From: Verrucomicrobiia bacterium
GTDB lineage: Bacteria; Verrucomicrobiota; Verrucomicrobiia; Limisphaerales; UBA11358
Direction: 5' to 3'
Length of the DNA: 64,000 bases
NCBI GenBank assembly: GCA_025451535.1
Contig: JANWKE010000075.1
Span: 1 to 64,000 of the forward strand
The notes under the pieces were generated by a model that ran no database searches, was not told the origin of the DNA, and saw nothing but the letters and a program-made list of their open reading frames with translations. The translations under genes were made by a program, and so were the position numbers. How positions within the stretch are numbered: the first letter of the stretch is position 1; each line of letters opens with the position of its first letter. Positions 55,233 through 64,000 of the stretch are shown piece by piece.

Positions 55233-56708
55233 ATGACCGCTCATCCCAAACCTCAACCCAGTTTCTCGCCCGGACGCCGGTGGAAAATCGGATTCGACGT
55301 GGCGGTGCGAACGGCGTTGATGGCGGCCGTCGTGGTCATGATAAATTATCTGGGCGGGGTTTTCCCTGAACGGTTTTATCTCAGTTCGCAAACGCGCATC
55401 AAAATTTCCCCACGCACGGTGGATGTGCTTCGCTCCGTGACAAACCGGGTTGCCGTAACCCTGTACTACGACACCCAGGACGATCTCTACCCGACCATCC
55501 TGTCCCTGCTCAATGCCTATCACGCGGTGAACCCGAATATTTCAATCCGCTCGGTGGATTACGTGCGCGACGCGGGTGAAGCGGAAAAAATCAAAACGCA
55601 GTACAAACTCAATGCGCCGACCGATAAAAATCTCATCATTTTTGATTGCGGCGCTGGACGTTTGCCCAAAATCGTTCCCGGCGACGCCCTGGCCAAGTAC
55701 ACACTCGAACGGGTTCCAAACGAAAAAGAGCGTGAGTTCCGGAAAAAACCGGTCGCGTTCCTGGGCGAAATGATGTTCACGTCCACGTTGCTCACGCTCG
55801 AAAATTCCAAGCCGTTCACCGCATATTTTCTTCAGGGCCACGGCGAGCCATCGCCAACCGACAGCGGTGACACGGGTTATCTGAAATTCGCCGCCGTCCT
55901 GGCACAGAATTATGTCCAGCTGAAACCGCTTGTCTTGTTGGGTGACAACCCTGTACCGGACGATTGCGATCTACTCATTGTCGCCGGGCCCAGGACCCTG
56001 TTTTCAAATCCTGAACTTCAAAAAATCGACCGATACCTTTCGCAAGGCGGGCGATTGCTTTTGTTGTTGGATTACTCTTCCGTCCAACATCCCACCGGTC
56101 TGGAAGACATTCTCCGGCATTGGGGCGTAAACGTCGGCACCGATGTGGTGCAGGACCCCAAGTACACGTACTCGGGACAGGACGTGATTGTTTACAACTT
56201 CAGCCAGCACCCGGTCGTTGATCCCCTGACCGGGCTTTGGTTGGAACTGATTCTACCGCGACCCGTCAGCCGTATTAACTGGCAGAACCCGCCTGCCGAT
56301 GCGCCCACGGTGGATGAACTGGCTTTTTCCGGCCCCGATTCTGTGCTTATGAACGAACATGGCCTGCCCCCCCACAGTTATCCGCTGATGGCTGCCGTGA
56401 TACAAAACGAGGTGAAAGGCCTGGCCACCGCCCATGGCGGTTGCCGGATGGTAGTGGTGGGCGATTCTTTATTTCTCAGCAACCGGGTTATTGACGGCGG
56501 GGCGAACCGCGATTTCACCGGATACGCCGTCAATTGGCTGTTGGATCGTCCTACCCTGCTGAAGGGCGTTGGCCCGCGCCCCGTCGTTGAATTCCGGCTG
56601 ATGATGACGCGGCAGCAACAATACCAGGTCCGTTGGCTGTTGCTGGGGGCGTTGCCCGGCGGTGTGCTGGCGTTGGGGGGTCTGGTCTGGCTGCGTCGCA
56701 GAAAATAA
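55233..56708 (+). CDS. GldG-like ABC auxiliary protein
   Basis: Follows GldA/F-like genes; Gldg-type FLQGHGEPSPTDSGDTGYLKFAAVL, RYLSQGGRLLLLLD-like region, terminal TM. Confidence 0.85.
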   Translation: MTAHPKPQPSFSPGRRWKIGFDVAVRTALMAAVVVMINYLGGVFPERFYLSSQTRIKISPRTVDVLRSVTNRVAVTLYYDTQDDLYPTILSLLNAYHAVNPNISIRSVDYVRDAGEAEKIKTQYKLNAPTDKNLIIFDCGAGRLPKIVPGDALAKYTLERVPNEKEREFRKKPVAFLGEMMFTSTLLTLENSKPFTAYFLQGHGEPSPTDSGDTGYLKFAAVLAQNYVQLKPLVLLGDNPVPDDCDLLIVAGPRTLFSNPELQKIDRYLSQGGRLLLLLDYSSVQHPTGLEDILRHWGVNVGTDVVQDPKYTYSGQDVIVYNFSQHPVVDPLTGLWLELILPRPVSRINWQNPPADAPTVDELAFSGPDSVLMNEHGLPPHSYPLMAAVIQNEVKGLATAHGGCRMVVVGDSLFLSNRVIDGGANRDFTGYAVNWLLDRPTLLKGVGPRPVVEFRLMMTRQQQYQVRWLLLGALPGGVLALGGLVWLRRRK

Positions 56709-58498
56709 TGAACTCGAAAAACACCCTTGTCTGGCTGGTCGTCGCCGCGGCGTTGTTCGCGTTTATTTTTGCGTTTGAACATTTCCTGCGGCCGAACGAC
56801 ACGGAACCGCCCGCTATCCTGCCGGACTTGCAGCCCGCAACGGTCACCAGCATTCAGGTGATTCCCGCCTACGCACTCGAAATTCGGGCCGACCACACAA
56901 ACGGCGCATGGCTGCTGACCAGGCCCATAGCTTATCCGGCGCAATCCGCCGCCGTGGAAACCTTGTTGGCAGCGTTGCAGAAACTCACGCCCGCCATTCG
57001 CATCAGCGCCGGGGAACTGCGCGAACAACGCGGCGCGGAAGCGGATTATGGTTTCGAAACCCCAAGTGTCTCGCTCGTGGTTGAAGCCGGTGACCAGCGC
57101 TGGCAGCTCCTGGTGGGCAATAAAACCGCGCCCGGCGACCAGGTTTTTCTGCGCGTCGTCGGGACCGACGGCGCGTTTGTTACGGACGCCGACTGGCTGA
57201 AATTCCTTCCGCACTCGGCCAACGACTGGCGCGACACGGCGCTCCTGGATTTCAACGGCAATGCGCCCGATTGGATTGTTTTGACCAACGGCACGAAAGT
57301 CATCGAACTTCATCGCAACGCCACCAATCATCTCTGGCAGATGACCCGTCCGCTCGTGGCGCGCGCTAACAGCAGTCGAATTACCGAAGCCCTCCAGCGC
57401 CTCCAAACGGCAAGGGTTTCGCAATTTGTCACCGATAACCCAAAAGCGGATTTGTCCGCGTATGATTTGCAGCCTGCCACTTTGGATTTGTGGTTCGGCC
57501 GGGAAACAAATTTCGTCACCGCCATCCATGCCGGCAAAAGTCCGGCAACCAATTCGTCGTTGGTTTTTGCGCAGCACGACGGGTGGAACACCATCGTCAC
57601 CACTGCCAAAGAACCATTATCACCCTGGTTCGGCACGGTGAACGACTTTCGCGATCCGTACCTGTTGGAGCTGTCTGCGCCCGTTGCTGAAATCGAAGTA
57701 CGCGGGAAAAATGATTTTACCCTGCAAAGACAGGGCACCAACGACTGGCGCGTGGTCGGGGAAAATTTTCCAGCCGACGCCGGAAGCGTACAACAATTCA
57801 TCAGGCTCCTCGCCAATCTCCGCGTGACGGAATTCGTCAAAGACGTCGTGACGACACCGGACTGGCCGGCCTATGGACTGGCAACACCCGCCTGGCAAAT
57901 TACGTTGTTTTCGGCGGCAGGTAATACCAATGCGGTCATCGGGCAACTGCTGTTCGGCGCGACGCAGACCAATGAAGTTTACGTGCGGCGCGCAGACGAA
58001 GACTTTGTTTACGCCATTCCACTGGAGGATTTTAACCAGTTGCCGGAAGCCGGCTGGGAGCTCCGTAATCGGCGGATTTGGAGTTTTTCGGAAGCCGATG
58101 TCGCGCAAATCACCATTCATCAGAACGGCAAGACCCGGCAAATGATTCATCATGGACCCAATCAATGGTCGCTGGCTCCCGGTTCACAGGGGATTATTGT
58201 CCCGGCGGCCATCGAGGAAACCGTACATCAGTTTGGCGAACTCACCGCCGCCGCCTGGCTTGCTCATGACGCAGCCGAAAGCCAGAAATTTGGATTCAAA
58301 CCGGGAAATCTTTCCATCACCCTCGAACTTAAAAACGGTACGAAAGACACTGTGGATTTTGGCATCTCAGGCTCGCAAACCGCTGTGGCCGCCGTGACGC
58401 TGAACGGCGAGCAGTGGGCCTTTGTGTTTCCGCCGGTGCTTTATCAGTTCGTCTTGAGTTATCTGTCCCTTCCGGTCCCGCCAAGCGGGACACCCTGA
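56708..58498 (+). CDS. DUF4340 domain protein
   Basis: Single N-terminal TM; repeated DUF4340-like blocks (DYGFETPSVSLVVEAGDQRWQLLVGNKTAPGDQVFLRVVGTDGAFVTDADWLKFLPHSANDWRDTALLDF). Confidence 0.75.
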   Translation: MNSKNTLVWLVVAAALFAFIFAFEHFLRPNDTEPPAILPDLQPATVTSIQVIPAYALEIRADHTNGAWLLTRPIAYPAQSAAVETLLAALQKLTPAIRISAGELREQRGAEADYGFETPSVSLVVEAGDQRWQLLVGNKTAPGDQVFLRVVGTDGAFVTDADWLKFLPHSANDWRDTALLDFNGNAPDWIVLTNGTKVIELHRNATNHLWQMTRPLVARANSSRITEALQRLQTARVSQFVTDNPKADLSAYDLQPATLDLWFGRETNFVTAIHAGKSPATNSSLVFAQHDGWNTIVTTAKEPLSPWFGTVNDFRDPYLLELSAPVAEIEVRGKNDFTLQRQGTNDWRVVGENFPADAGSVQQFIRLLANLRVTEFVKDVVTTPDWPAYGLATPAWQITLFSAAGNTNAVIGQLLFGATQTNEVYVRRADEDFVYAIPLEDFNQLPEAGWELRNRRIWSFSEADVAQITIHQNGKTRQMIHHGPNQWSLAPGSQGIIVPAAIEETVHQFGELTAAAWLAHDAAESQKFGFKPGNLSITLELKNGTKDTVDFGISGSQTAVAAVTLNGEQWAFVFPPVLYQFVLSYLSLPVPPSGTP

Positions 58499-58499
58499 T

Positions 58500-61151
58500 A
58501 TGCGCGATGAAACTGGCTTCTGGCGGCGGTGCCGGACGCTGCTCCGCCGTTTACGCCGCCTGCTCATTTTCCTGGTTCTCGTTTTGATTTGCGCCATTGG
58601 CTGGCTCAACCAAATCGGTCTGCCGGATTTCCTAAAACGACCGCTCGTCGAAACGCTACGGGCGCGTGGCGTTGAATTGGAATTTGCCCGCTTGCGCCTG
58701 AGTCTACGGCACGGGTTGGTGGCCGACGACGTTCATATCGGCCGCGCCGACAAAGCGGAAAGTCCAACGCTCTCGCTTCGGCAGGTTCAATTGCGGCTGG
58801 ATTATCCGGCGTTGTTGCATCGCCAATGGCAGATTGACGGGCTGGTGCTGCGACAGGGCAAATTCGTCTGGCCGCTCTCACTGACCAACGCGCTGGTGCT
58901 GGACCAGGTTCAGTCCGATTTGAGGTTTCAAACCAATGATATCTGGTCGCTCGATAATTTCCAGGCGGACTTCGCCGGTGCCAAGCTAAGATTGTCGGGT
59001 GATATCGCTCATGCCTCGGCCCTGCGCAACTGGGAAGTTTTCCACGGCCAAACGACCAACGCCGCCGCGTGGCGGATTCGCTGCCAAAAATTTGCGGATA
59101 CGCTACGCCAAATTCATTTCGTGGGCACGCCCCAACTGAGCCTGACCATCAATGGTGACGCGCGCGATGCCCGCTCCTTCCGGATCCACCTGACGGTCAA
59201 CGCCGCCGGCGTTGACACTCCCTGGGGCCGCTCGACCAACCTTCAACTGGCTGTCAGATTGATGGCCTTCACTGGAGCACCGGCCCATTCAGAACCCTCC
59301 TGGGGCTGGTGGACCAATCTTCAACCCTATCGCATTGAATGGACTGCCCAGGTGGAGAACCTGGAATCGGAACAGGTAAACGCCCGGATCGTCAAGTGCG
59401 GCGGGTTCTGGCGCGCGCCGGAACTGGCAGTGACAAATTTTTCCGCCGAACTGGGCGGCGGCGGGCTGGATGCCGGCGCCCAATTGAACGTGGGTACCCG
59501 CGCATTCACGTTCACCAATTCATCGCATCTTGACCCACAGGCCATTGCGGTGTTGTTGACGGAGAAAACCCGCAAGTGGCTGGCGCAGTTTTCGTGGACG
59601 CAACCGCCAAATTTGCGGGCGGCCGGTTCACTGATTTTGCCGGCGTGGACGAATCGCCAGCCCGACTGGCGCGGTGAAGTGCAACCCACGGTACGGCTTA
59701 CCGGCGAATTTGCCGCAACCAACGGCGCCTTTCGCGACATAGCCATTGATTCGGCGCAGGGAAGTTTTTCCTATTCCAATCTGGTCTGGCGGCTGCCCGA
59801 TCTCGCCCTGACCCGCCCCGAAGGGGGGCTCGCCCTCGCCGACGTCGAGGACGACGCCACCAAAAATTATCACTGGCATGTGCAAGGGGCACTGGCGCCG
59901 TACGCCCTCCGGCCCTTGCTGGCCACAAACCGCGCCGAGCGGGCCATGGACCTGTTCACGTTTACCCGGCCACTGTCACTGGACGCAGACGTATGGGGTC
60001 GTTTGTATGATGATGACAGCATTGGCGCCCGGGGACACCTGGCCCTGACCAACTTCACGATCCGCGGCGAGATCGTGAATACGGTTGAAAGTGACTTCGG
60101 CTACACAAACCGGTTTCTTGAATTTTTCCAGCCACGTCTGCAAACCGGCGCGCAAAGGATGAGAGCTGACGGGGTTGCGGTGGATTTTAATGCGTGGCGG
60201 ATTTATTTTACCAACGGGTTCAGCACCGCGGACCCGCGCGCGGTGGCCCGCGCCATCGGCCCGAAGGCCGGCGAGGTCATGGACCCCTATCGCTTTGCCA
60301 TACCGTGCCCGGCGCGGGTGAACGGTTACGCGCCGTTGCGCGGCATGGAGGACGCGGATTTATGGTTTGAGGCGGAAGGCGCGCCGTTCGAGTGGTTGAA
60401 GCTGAAAACTTCACGCATTACCGGACAAATTCATTGGCTGGGTCAAACACTCGTTTTGACCAATCTGATGGCCGCGTTTTACGGTGGGGACGCGAACGGT
60501 TTTGCTCACTTTGATTTTCGTCCCAAACCGGGCGCGGATTTTGAATTCACCGCCAATGCCAGAAACGCGAGTTTGCATCTGCTGGCAACGGACCTGGCGT
60601 CGCCCACCAACCATCTGGAAGGTGTGTTGAGCGGACGGTTTGTAATGACGAGCGCGAGCTCGTGGGATTGGCACACCTGGAACGGTTACGGGCAGGTCAA
60701 CCTGCACGATGGATTAATCTGGGACGTTCCCATTTTTGGCATTTTATCGCCGGTGTTGGATGCGATCATGCCCGGTCTGGGCAGCAGCCGCGCAACGGAT
60801 GCGGCGGCAAAATTCGGTATGACCAATGGTGTGATCTTCTCGAACAATCTGGAGATCCGTTCAATGATGATGCGGCTGCAATATGCCGGCACGGTGGATT
60901 TGCGAAGCCACGTGGACGCCCGCGTGACGGCTCAATTGCTCCGTGACACCTGGGTGGTCGGCCCGCTCCTGAGCACGGCGTTGTGGCCGGTCAGCAAGCT
61001 GTTTGAATACAAAATCACCGGCACCCTGCAGCAGCCACAAAGCGAGCCGGTTTACATTCCCAAAGTTCTGCTCCTGCCATTGCACCCGATCCGCAGTTTG
61101 GAGGAGATGCTTTCCAATGGCGTTGACACCAACGCAGTGCCGTTAAGGTAA
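58500..61151 (+). CDS. AsmA-like / DUF3971-type large envelope protein
   Basis: 883 aa; N-terminal TM; AsmA-like C-terminus DGLIWDVPIFGILSPVLDAIMPGLGSSRATDAAAKFGMTNGVIFSNNLEIRSMMMRLQYAGTVDLRSHVDARVTAQLL. Confidence 0.7.
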   Translation: MRDETGFWRRCRTLLRRLRRLLIFLVLVLICAIGWLNQIGLPDFLKRPLVETLRARGVELEFARLRLSLRHGLVADDVHIGRADKAESPTLSLRQVQLRLDYPALLHRQWQIDGLVLRQGKFVWPLSLTNALVLDQVQSDLRFQTNDIWSLDNFQADFAGAKLRLSGDIAHASALRNWEVFHGQTTNAAAWRIRCQKFADTLRQIHFVGTPQLSLTINGDARDARSFRIHLTVNAAGVDTPWGRSTNLQLAVRLMAFTGAPAHSEPSWGWWTNLQPYRIEWTAQVENLESEQVNARIVKCGGFWRAPELAVTNFSAELGGGGLDAGAQLNVGTRAFTFTNSSHLDPQAIAVLLTEKTRKWLAQFSWTQPPNLRAAGSLILPAWTNRQPDWRGEVQPTVRLTGEFAATNGAFRDIAIDSAQGSFSYSNLVWRLPDLALTRPEGGLALADVEDDATKNYHWHVQGALAPYALRPLLATNRAERAMDLFTFTRPLSLDADVWGRLYDDDSIGARGHLALTNFTIRGEIVNTVESDFGYTNRFLEFFQPRLQTGAQRMRADGVAVDFNAWRIYFTNGFSTADPRAVARAIGPKAGEVMDPYRFAIPCPARVNGYAPLRGMEDADLWFEAEGAPFEWLKLKTSRITGQIHWLGQTLVLTNLMAAFYGGDANGFAHFDFRPKPGADFEFTANARNASLHLLATDLASPTNHLEGVLSGRFVMTSASSWDWHTWNGYGQVNLHDGLIWDVPIFGILSPVLDAIMPGLGSSRATDAAAKFGMTNGVIFSNNLEIRSMMMRLQYAGTVDLRSHVDARVTAQLLRDTWVVGPLLSTALWPVSKLFEYKITGTLQQPQSEPVYIPKVLLLPLHPIRSLEEMLSNGVDTNAVPLR

Positions 61152-61165
61152 AACCCAGGCGTGTC

Positions 61166-63481
61166 CTACTGTTTTGGATATGCCACGGCATTGGTATTAA
61201 CGTAGCCTTCAGGTGACACGGGCTCAAAAAATCCGCTTCCGGATGAAGAAGCTGAGGGCACCGGCCTGCCCGGCATTGGTTGCGTCTGGGATTGGTCAAC
61301 CGCATTTTTCGTCGCCCCATCCGAATCGGGCAATGAGACGGTGTTGGTATCAACCAAACCATCCTGGGGCACGGGTTGATAAGACGTATTCGGCGGCACA
61401 GGATGCAAGTGTTCCCGTCTTTGCTCCGCGCGCAAGGCCTTGCGCTGCTCCAGCTCGTCGCCCGCCATCGCCGCCGAAATTCCGGGCATACGTTGTTCTT
61501 CCTCAGTCGTCTGTGCCGCGGCTTTTTCAGGAGACCTCAGAATTGTCGGACGCATCAACACCAGTAACTCACTACGCTGGTGGTTGCTGGTACGGCTGCT
61601 GAACAGACTGCCCAGGATCGGTATGTCTTGCAGGAGGGGAACGCCATTTTTGCTCTTGTCCTTTTCCGTACGGATGAAACCGCCGAGGATGATGGTGTCG
61701 CGATCGTTGACGGCGACTTCAGAGGAAAGCTGGCGTTTGTCGGTATTCGGAACGTTGCCTACACCTTGAATAAACGTGCTGCCATTAAGGTCGTCTATTT
61801 CCTGACTGATATCCATGACCACCAGACCAAACGGATTGATGAACGGGGTCACGTCCAGCGAGATGCCCACTTGCAATTGCGAATACGAGGAACTGGGCCC
61901 GCCGCCAATGCCGCTGTTGTAATAAACACTGGTGACGTAAGGCACCGTGCTGCCGACGAAGAATTGGGCTTCCTTGGCCTGGGAAGTCTGGATGCGCGGG
62001 CGCTGGATGATGGAAACTGTGCTGTCTGCCGCAGCCGCGGCCACCGCCACGTCCCACGTCGGCCCGATGTTTCCGAAATAGCTAAGGCCACTCCCCAAAC
62101 TGTTGCCAAAAGCGGAGCTTGCAACCGCAGTCCCATTGGTGCCGAGCGTACTGTTCAGAAAATCAAAGAAAGACTGACCGTTGTTATAACCGCCGGCACC
62201 ATTCACTCCCTGGCCGACCGGGCCACCACTGAAGTTTTTGGGAGCTTGCGACGCAGACACACCAAAATTCCACCCGCTGTTCACGTTCACGTCCATGATG
62301 ACCGATTCAATCAGTACCTGCGGCAGCAACACGTCCAGTTTGGCCACAATGTCCTTGATCGTTTTCATGTCCTCCTTTGTGGCATAGACCAGCAACGAAT
62401 TGCTTCGTTCGTCGGCGATGATTTTCGTCGGGCCCATCAGTTGAATTTCACCCTGCCCGCCCCCGGTCGCCGCACGCTGGATGATGGACTGTAATCGCTG
62501 GCTGAAAGTATTGCCGCCGCCGGCGCCGCCGGCAGCCGTTCCAAAGGGCCGTGTGATTTGGCCACCGGGCTGATTGATGCCGCCGGGCTGATACTGATTG
62601 CCCGTGTTGCCCATGCTGCCCGTGCCGCCGAAGGCGCCGCCCCGCGAACTGGGAGTGGTGGCATTGCCGATGGCCGAACTGGAACCGCCGAGGCTGTTCA
62701 GGGCATTGGCGATATCGTCCACCATGGCGTACTTGATCGGAATCACCTCGGAAATAAATTCCTCCGGTAAAATCACGTCCACCTTGCTGATAAACTCCAG
62801 CATCCGTTTGACGTTTTCGGCGTAGTCGCGAAGGATGAGGATGCCATTGCTGTCAATCGGGAAAACCCCGTTCGGAATCTTGCCAAATTGTTGCACGACG
62901 GGGGCAAGCTCGCTCGGCTTGATGTATTTCAACTGGACAATGTGCGTGACGTATTGGCCGACGTCCGGCAGTTGGGTGGCCGTCTGGTTGTTGAATGCCG
63001 CACCTTCCTGGCTGGCTTGCGCCACCGGCACGGCCTTCACGAACTTATCGCCGATGTTGATCAGCGCGATGCCGTTGAGCGCGAGCACGCCCTGCAACGC
63101 CTGGACCACTTCGTCTTTGGTCAGGGGAGTCTCCGTGTAGAGAACGATCTTCGCCTGGGGCAAACCCGCCCGCAAAAGGGTGCGCCCCACATAACGGGCG
63201 TAAACGTCAAGAACTTGATCCACATCCACGCCTTGAAAATTGATGTCGCCGGCGGGGACCATTTGTGCCGAGGCAGCCGCCGGAAGTGAAGCATCAACCG
63301 GCTGGCCGGCAGTCGGCGATGACGGCAGTCCGGGCGTGGGCGCGGGCGGATTGTTGGCCGGGTTGCCGGCCGGGACTCCAGGACGTTGCGGCACGGGACG
63401 CATGCCGGGCGGCATTTGCGCCCGCAGGCCCAGGCTGGTTAAAAGCACGAGCAGGACGAACGTGGTCGTTTTCACAGTCAT
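61166..63481 (-). CDS. Secretin (type II secretion / type IV pilus GspD-like)
   Basis: VTHIVQLKYIKPSELAPVVQQFGK, ANSLLVYATKEDMKTIKDIVAKLDVLLPQVLIESVIMDVN-type region, VNDRDTIILGGFIRTEKDKSKNGVPLLQDIPILGSLFSSRTSNHQRSELLVLMRPTILR. Confidence 0.93.
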   Translation of the reverse strand: MTVKTTTFVLLVLLTSLGLRAQMPPGMRPVPQRPGVPAGNPANNPPAPTPGLPSSPTAGQPVDASLPAAASAQMVPAGDINFQGVDVDQVLDVYARYVGRTLLRAGLPQAKIVLYTETPLTKDEVVQALQGVLALNGIALINIGDKFVKAVPVAQASQEGAAFNNQTATQLPDVGQYVTHIVQLKYIKPSELAPVVQQFGKIPNGVFPIDSNGILILRDYAENVKRMLEFISKVDVILPEEFISEVIPIKYAMVDDIANALNSLGGSSSAIGNATTPSSRGGAFGGTGSMGNTGNQYQPGGINQPGGQITRPFGTAAGGAGGGNTFSQRLQSIIQRAATGGGQGEIQLMGPTKIIADERSNSLLVYATKEDMKTIKDIVAKLDVLLPQVLIESVIMDVNVNSGWNFGVSASQAPKNFSGGPVGQGVNGAGGYNNGQSFFDFLNSTLGTNGTAVASSAFGNSLGSGLSYFGNIGPTWDVAVAAAAADSTVSIIQRPRIQTSQAKEAQFFVGSTVPYVTSVYYNSGIGGGPSSSYSQLQVGISLDVTPFINPFGLVVMDISQEIDDLNGSTFIQGVGNVPNTDKRQLSSEVAVNDRDTIILGGFIRTEKDKSKNGVPLLQDIPILGSLFSSRTSNHQRSELLVLMRPTILRSPEKAAAQTTEEEQRMPGISAAMAGDELEQRKALRAEQRREHLHPVPPNTSYQPVPQDGLVDTNTVSLPDSDGATKNAVDQSQTQPMPGRPVPSASSSGSGFFEPVSPEGYVNTNAVAYPKQ

Positions 63482-63999
63482 TTCAATGTTGCAGTTGTGT
63501 TCTTCGAATTACCTTTGGGCGCGGCCTTCTGATAACTGGCGATCAGCCGGATGTTGGCGTTAAGATGCTGGTGCGCCGGGTCGGGCTGCAATTCCAGATC
63601 ATGCACGCGAATCATGGAAGCGTCGGAACCGAGCTTGTAAAGAAAATCCACCAGTTGCTGGTCGCCGGCGGTGACGTTGATGCTTTGGGCCACTTCAACG
63701 AAAAATTCATTCGTGCGAGTCATCTGGCGGGACATGTTGACGATGCCAACACCACTCCGCGCGGACTGCGAATCAATTGTGCGGATGAAATTAATCGCCT
63801 GGTCTTCCGGGGCAACCGCCCCGCCCTGGCCTTCCATCTTTTTCACCAACACCCGGTAGTTGGCCGACTGCGCAATGGTTGTCTGGTACAGCTTTTGTTT
63901 GCGCAGGGTGTCATCCAATCGATATTGCAGCCGGCTCCAATCGGAAAAGTGCGGCCAGATGAAGACGTAATTTAACACCAGAAACAAAACCACCAGCAC
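63478..63999 (-). CDS. Pilus/secretion assembly protein, PilO/GspM-like (start may lie beyond the window edge)
   Basis: N-terminal TM, coiled region, adjacent to and overlapping the secretin start. Confidence 0.6.
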   Translation of the reverse strand: MLVVLFLVLNYVFIWPHFSDWSRLQYRLDDTLRKQKLYQTTIAQSANYRVLVKKMEGQGGAVAPEDQAINFIRTIDSQSARSGVGIVNMSRQMTRTNEFFVEVAQSINVTAGDQQLVDFLYKLGSDASMIRVHDLELQPDPAHQHLNANIRLIASYQKAAPKGNSKNTTATLK

Positions 64000-64000
64000 C

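Overview
This 64 kb window is gene-dense, high-GC bacterial chromosome. Gene content suggests Verrucomicrobiota, inferred from a small basic protein of the Chlamydia/Verrucomicrobia type, an H-X9-DG prepilin, FYRIKR-type secreted protein ends and word-like intergenic repeats. It is mostly housekeeping: coaD-yceD-rpmF-plsX-fabH; rpmH-rnpA-yidD-yidC-jag; purB; lolDE and a rhomboid protease; folD; leuB; tadA; glyS; larBC; infC; a Gld-like ABC transporter with DUF4340 and AsmA-like proteins; and a T2SS/T4P secretin. It also has a sugar-acid catabolic cluster (2-hydroxyacid DH, Ldh_2, KdgK-like kinase, SDR, MFS), an FecR/CHASE2-cyclase pair and a DUF2975-DUF2975-XRE module. No tRNA, rRNA, CRISPR array, prophage or transposase was recognised by eye. 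The most unusual layer is repetitive DNA. At least six loci carry short tandem arrays with a 7-nt period but different words, several arranged as inverted hairpins. They lie at gene boundaries, where they supply stop or start codons, and in-frame inside conserved genes (glyS, rnpA). A separate REP-like multi-hairpin element of about 123 bp is inserted in-frame in a Zn-alcohol dehydrogenase, and an SDR gene is bracketed by 18/19-nt inverted repeats. Also notable: rpmH is missing from the ORF track and lies inside an alternative-frame extension of rnpA; a GNAT gene is frameshifted; and a promoter in front of the DUF2975/XRE module is predicted to give leaderless mRNA. All family names come from reading the translations; no database search was run.
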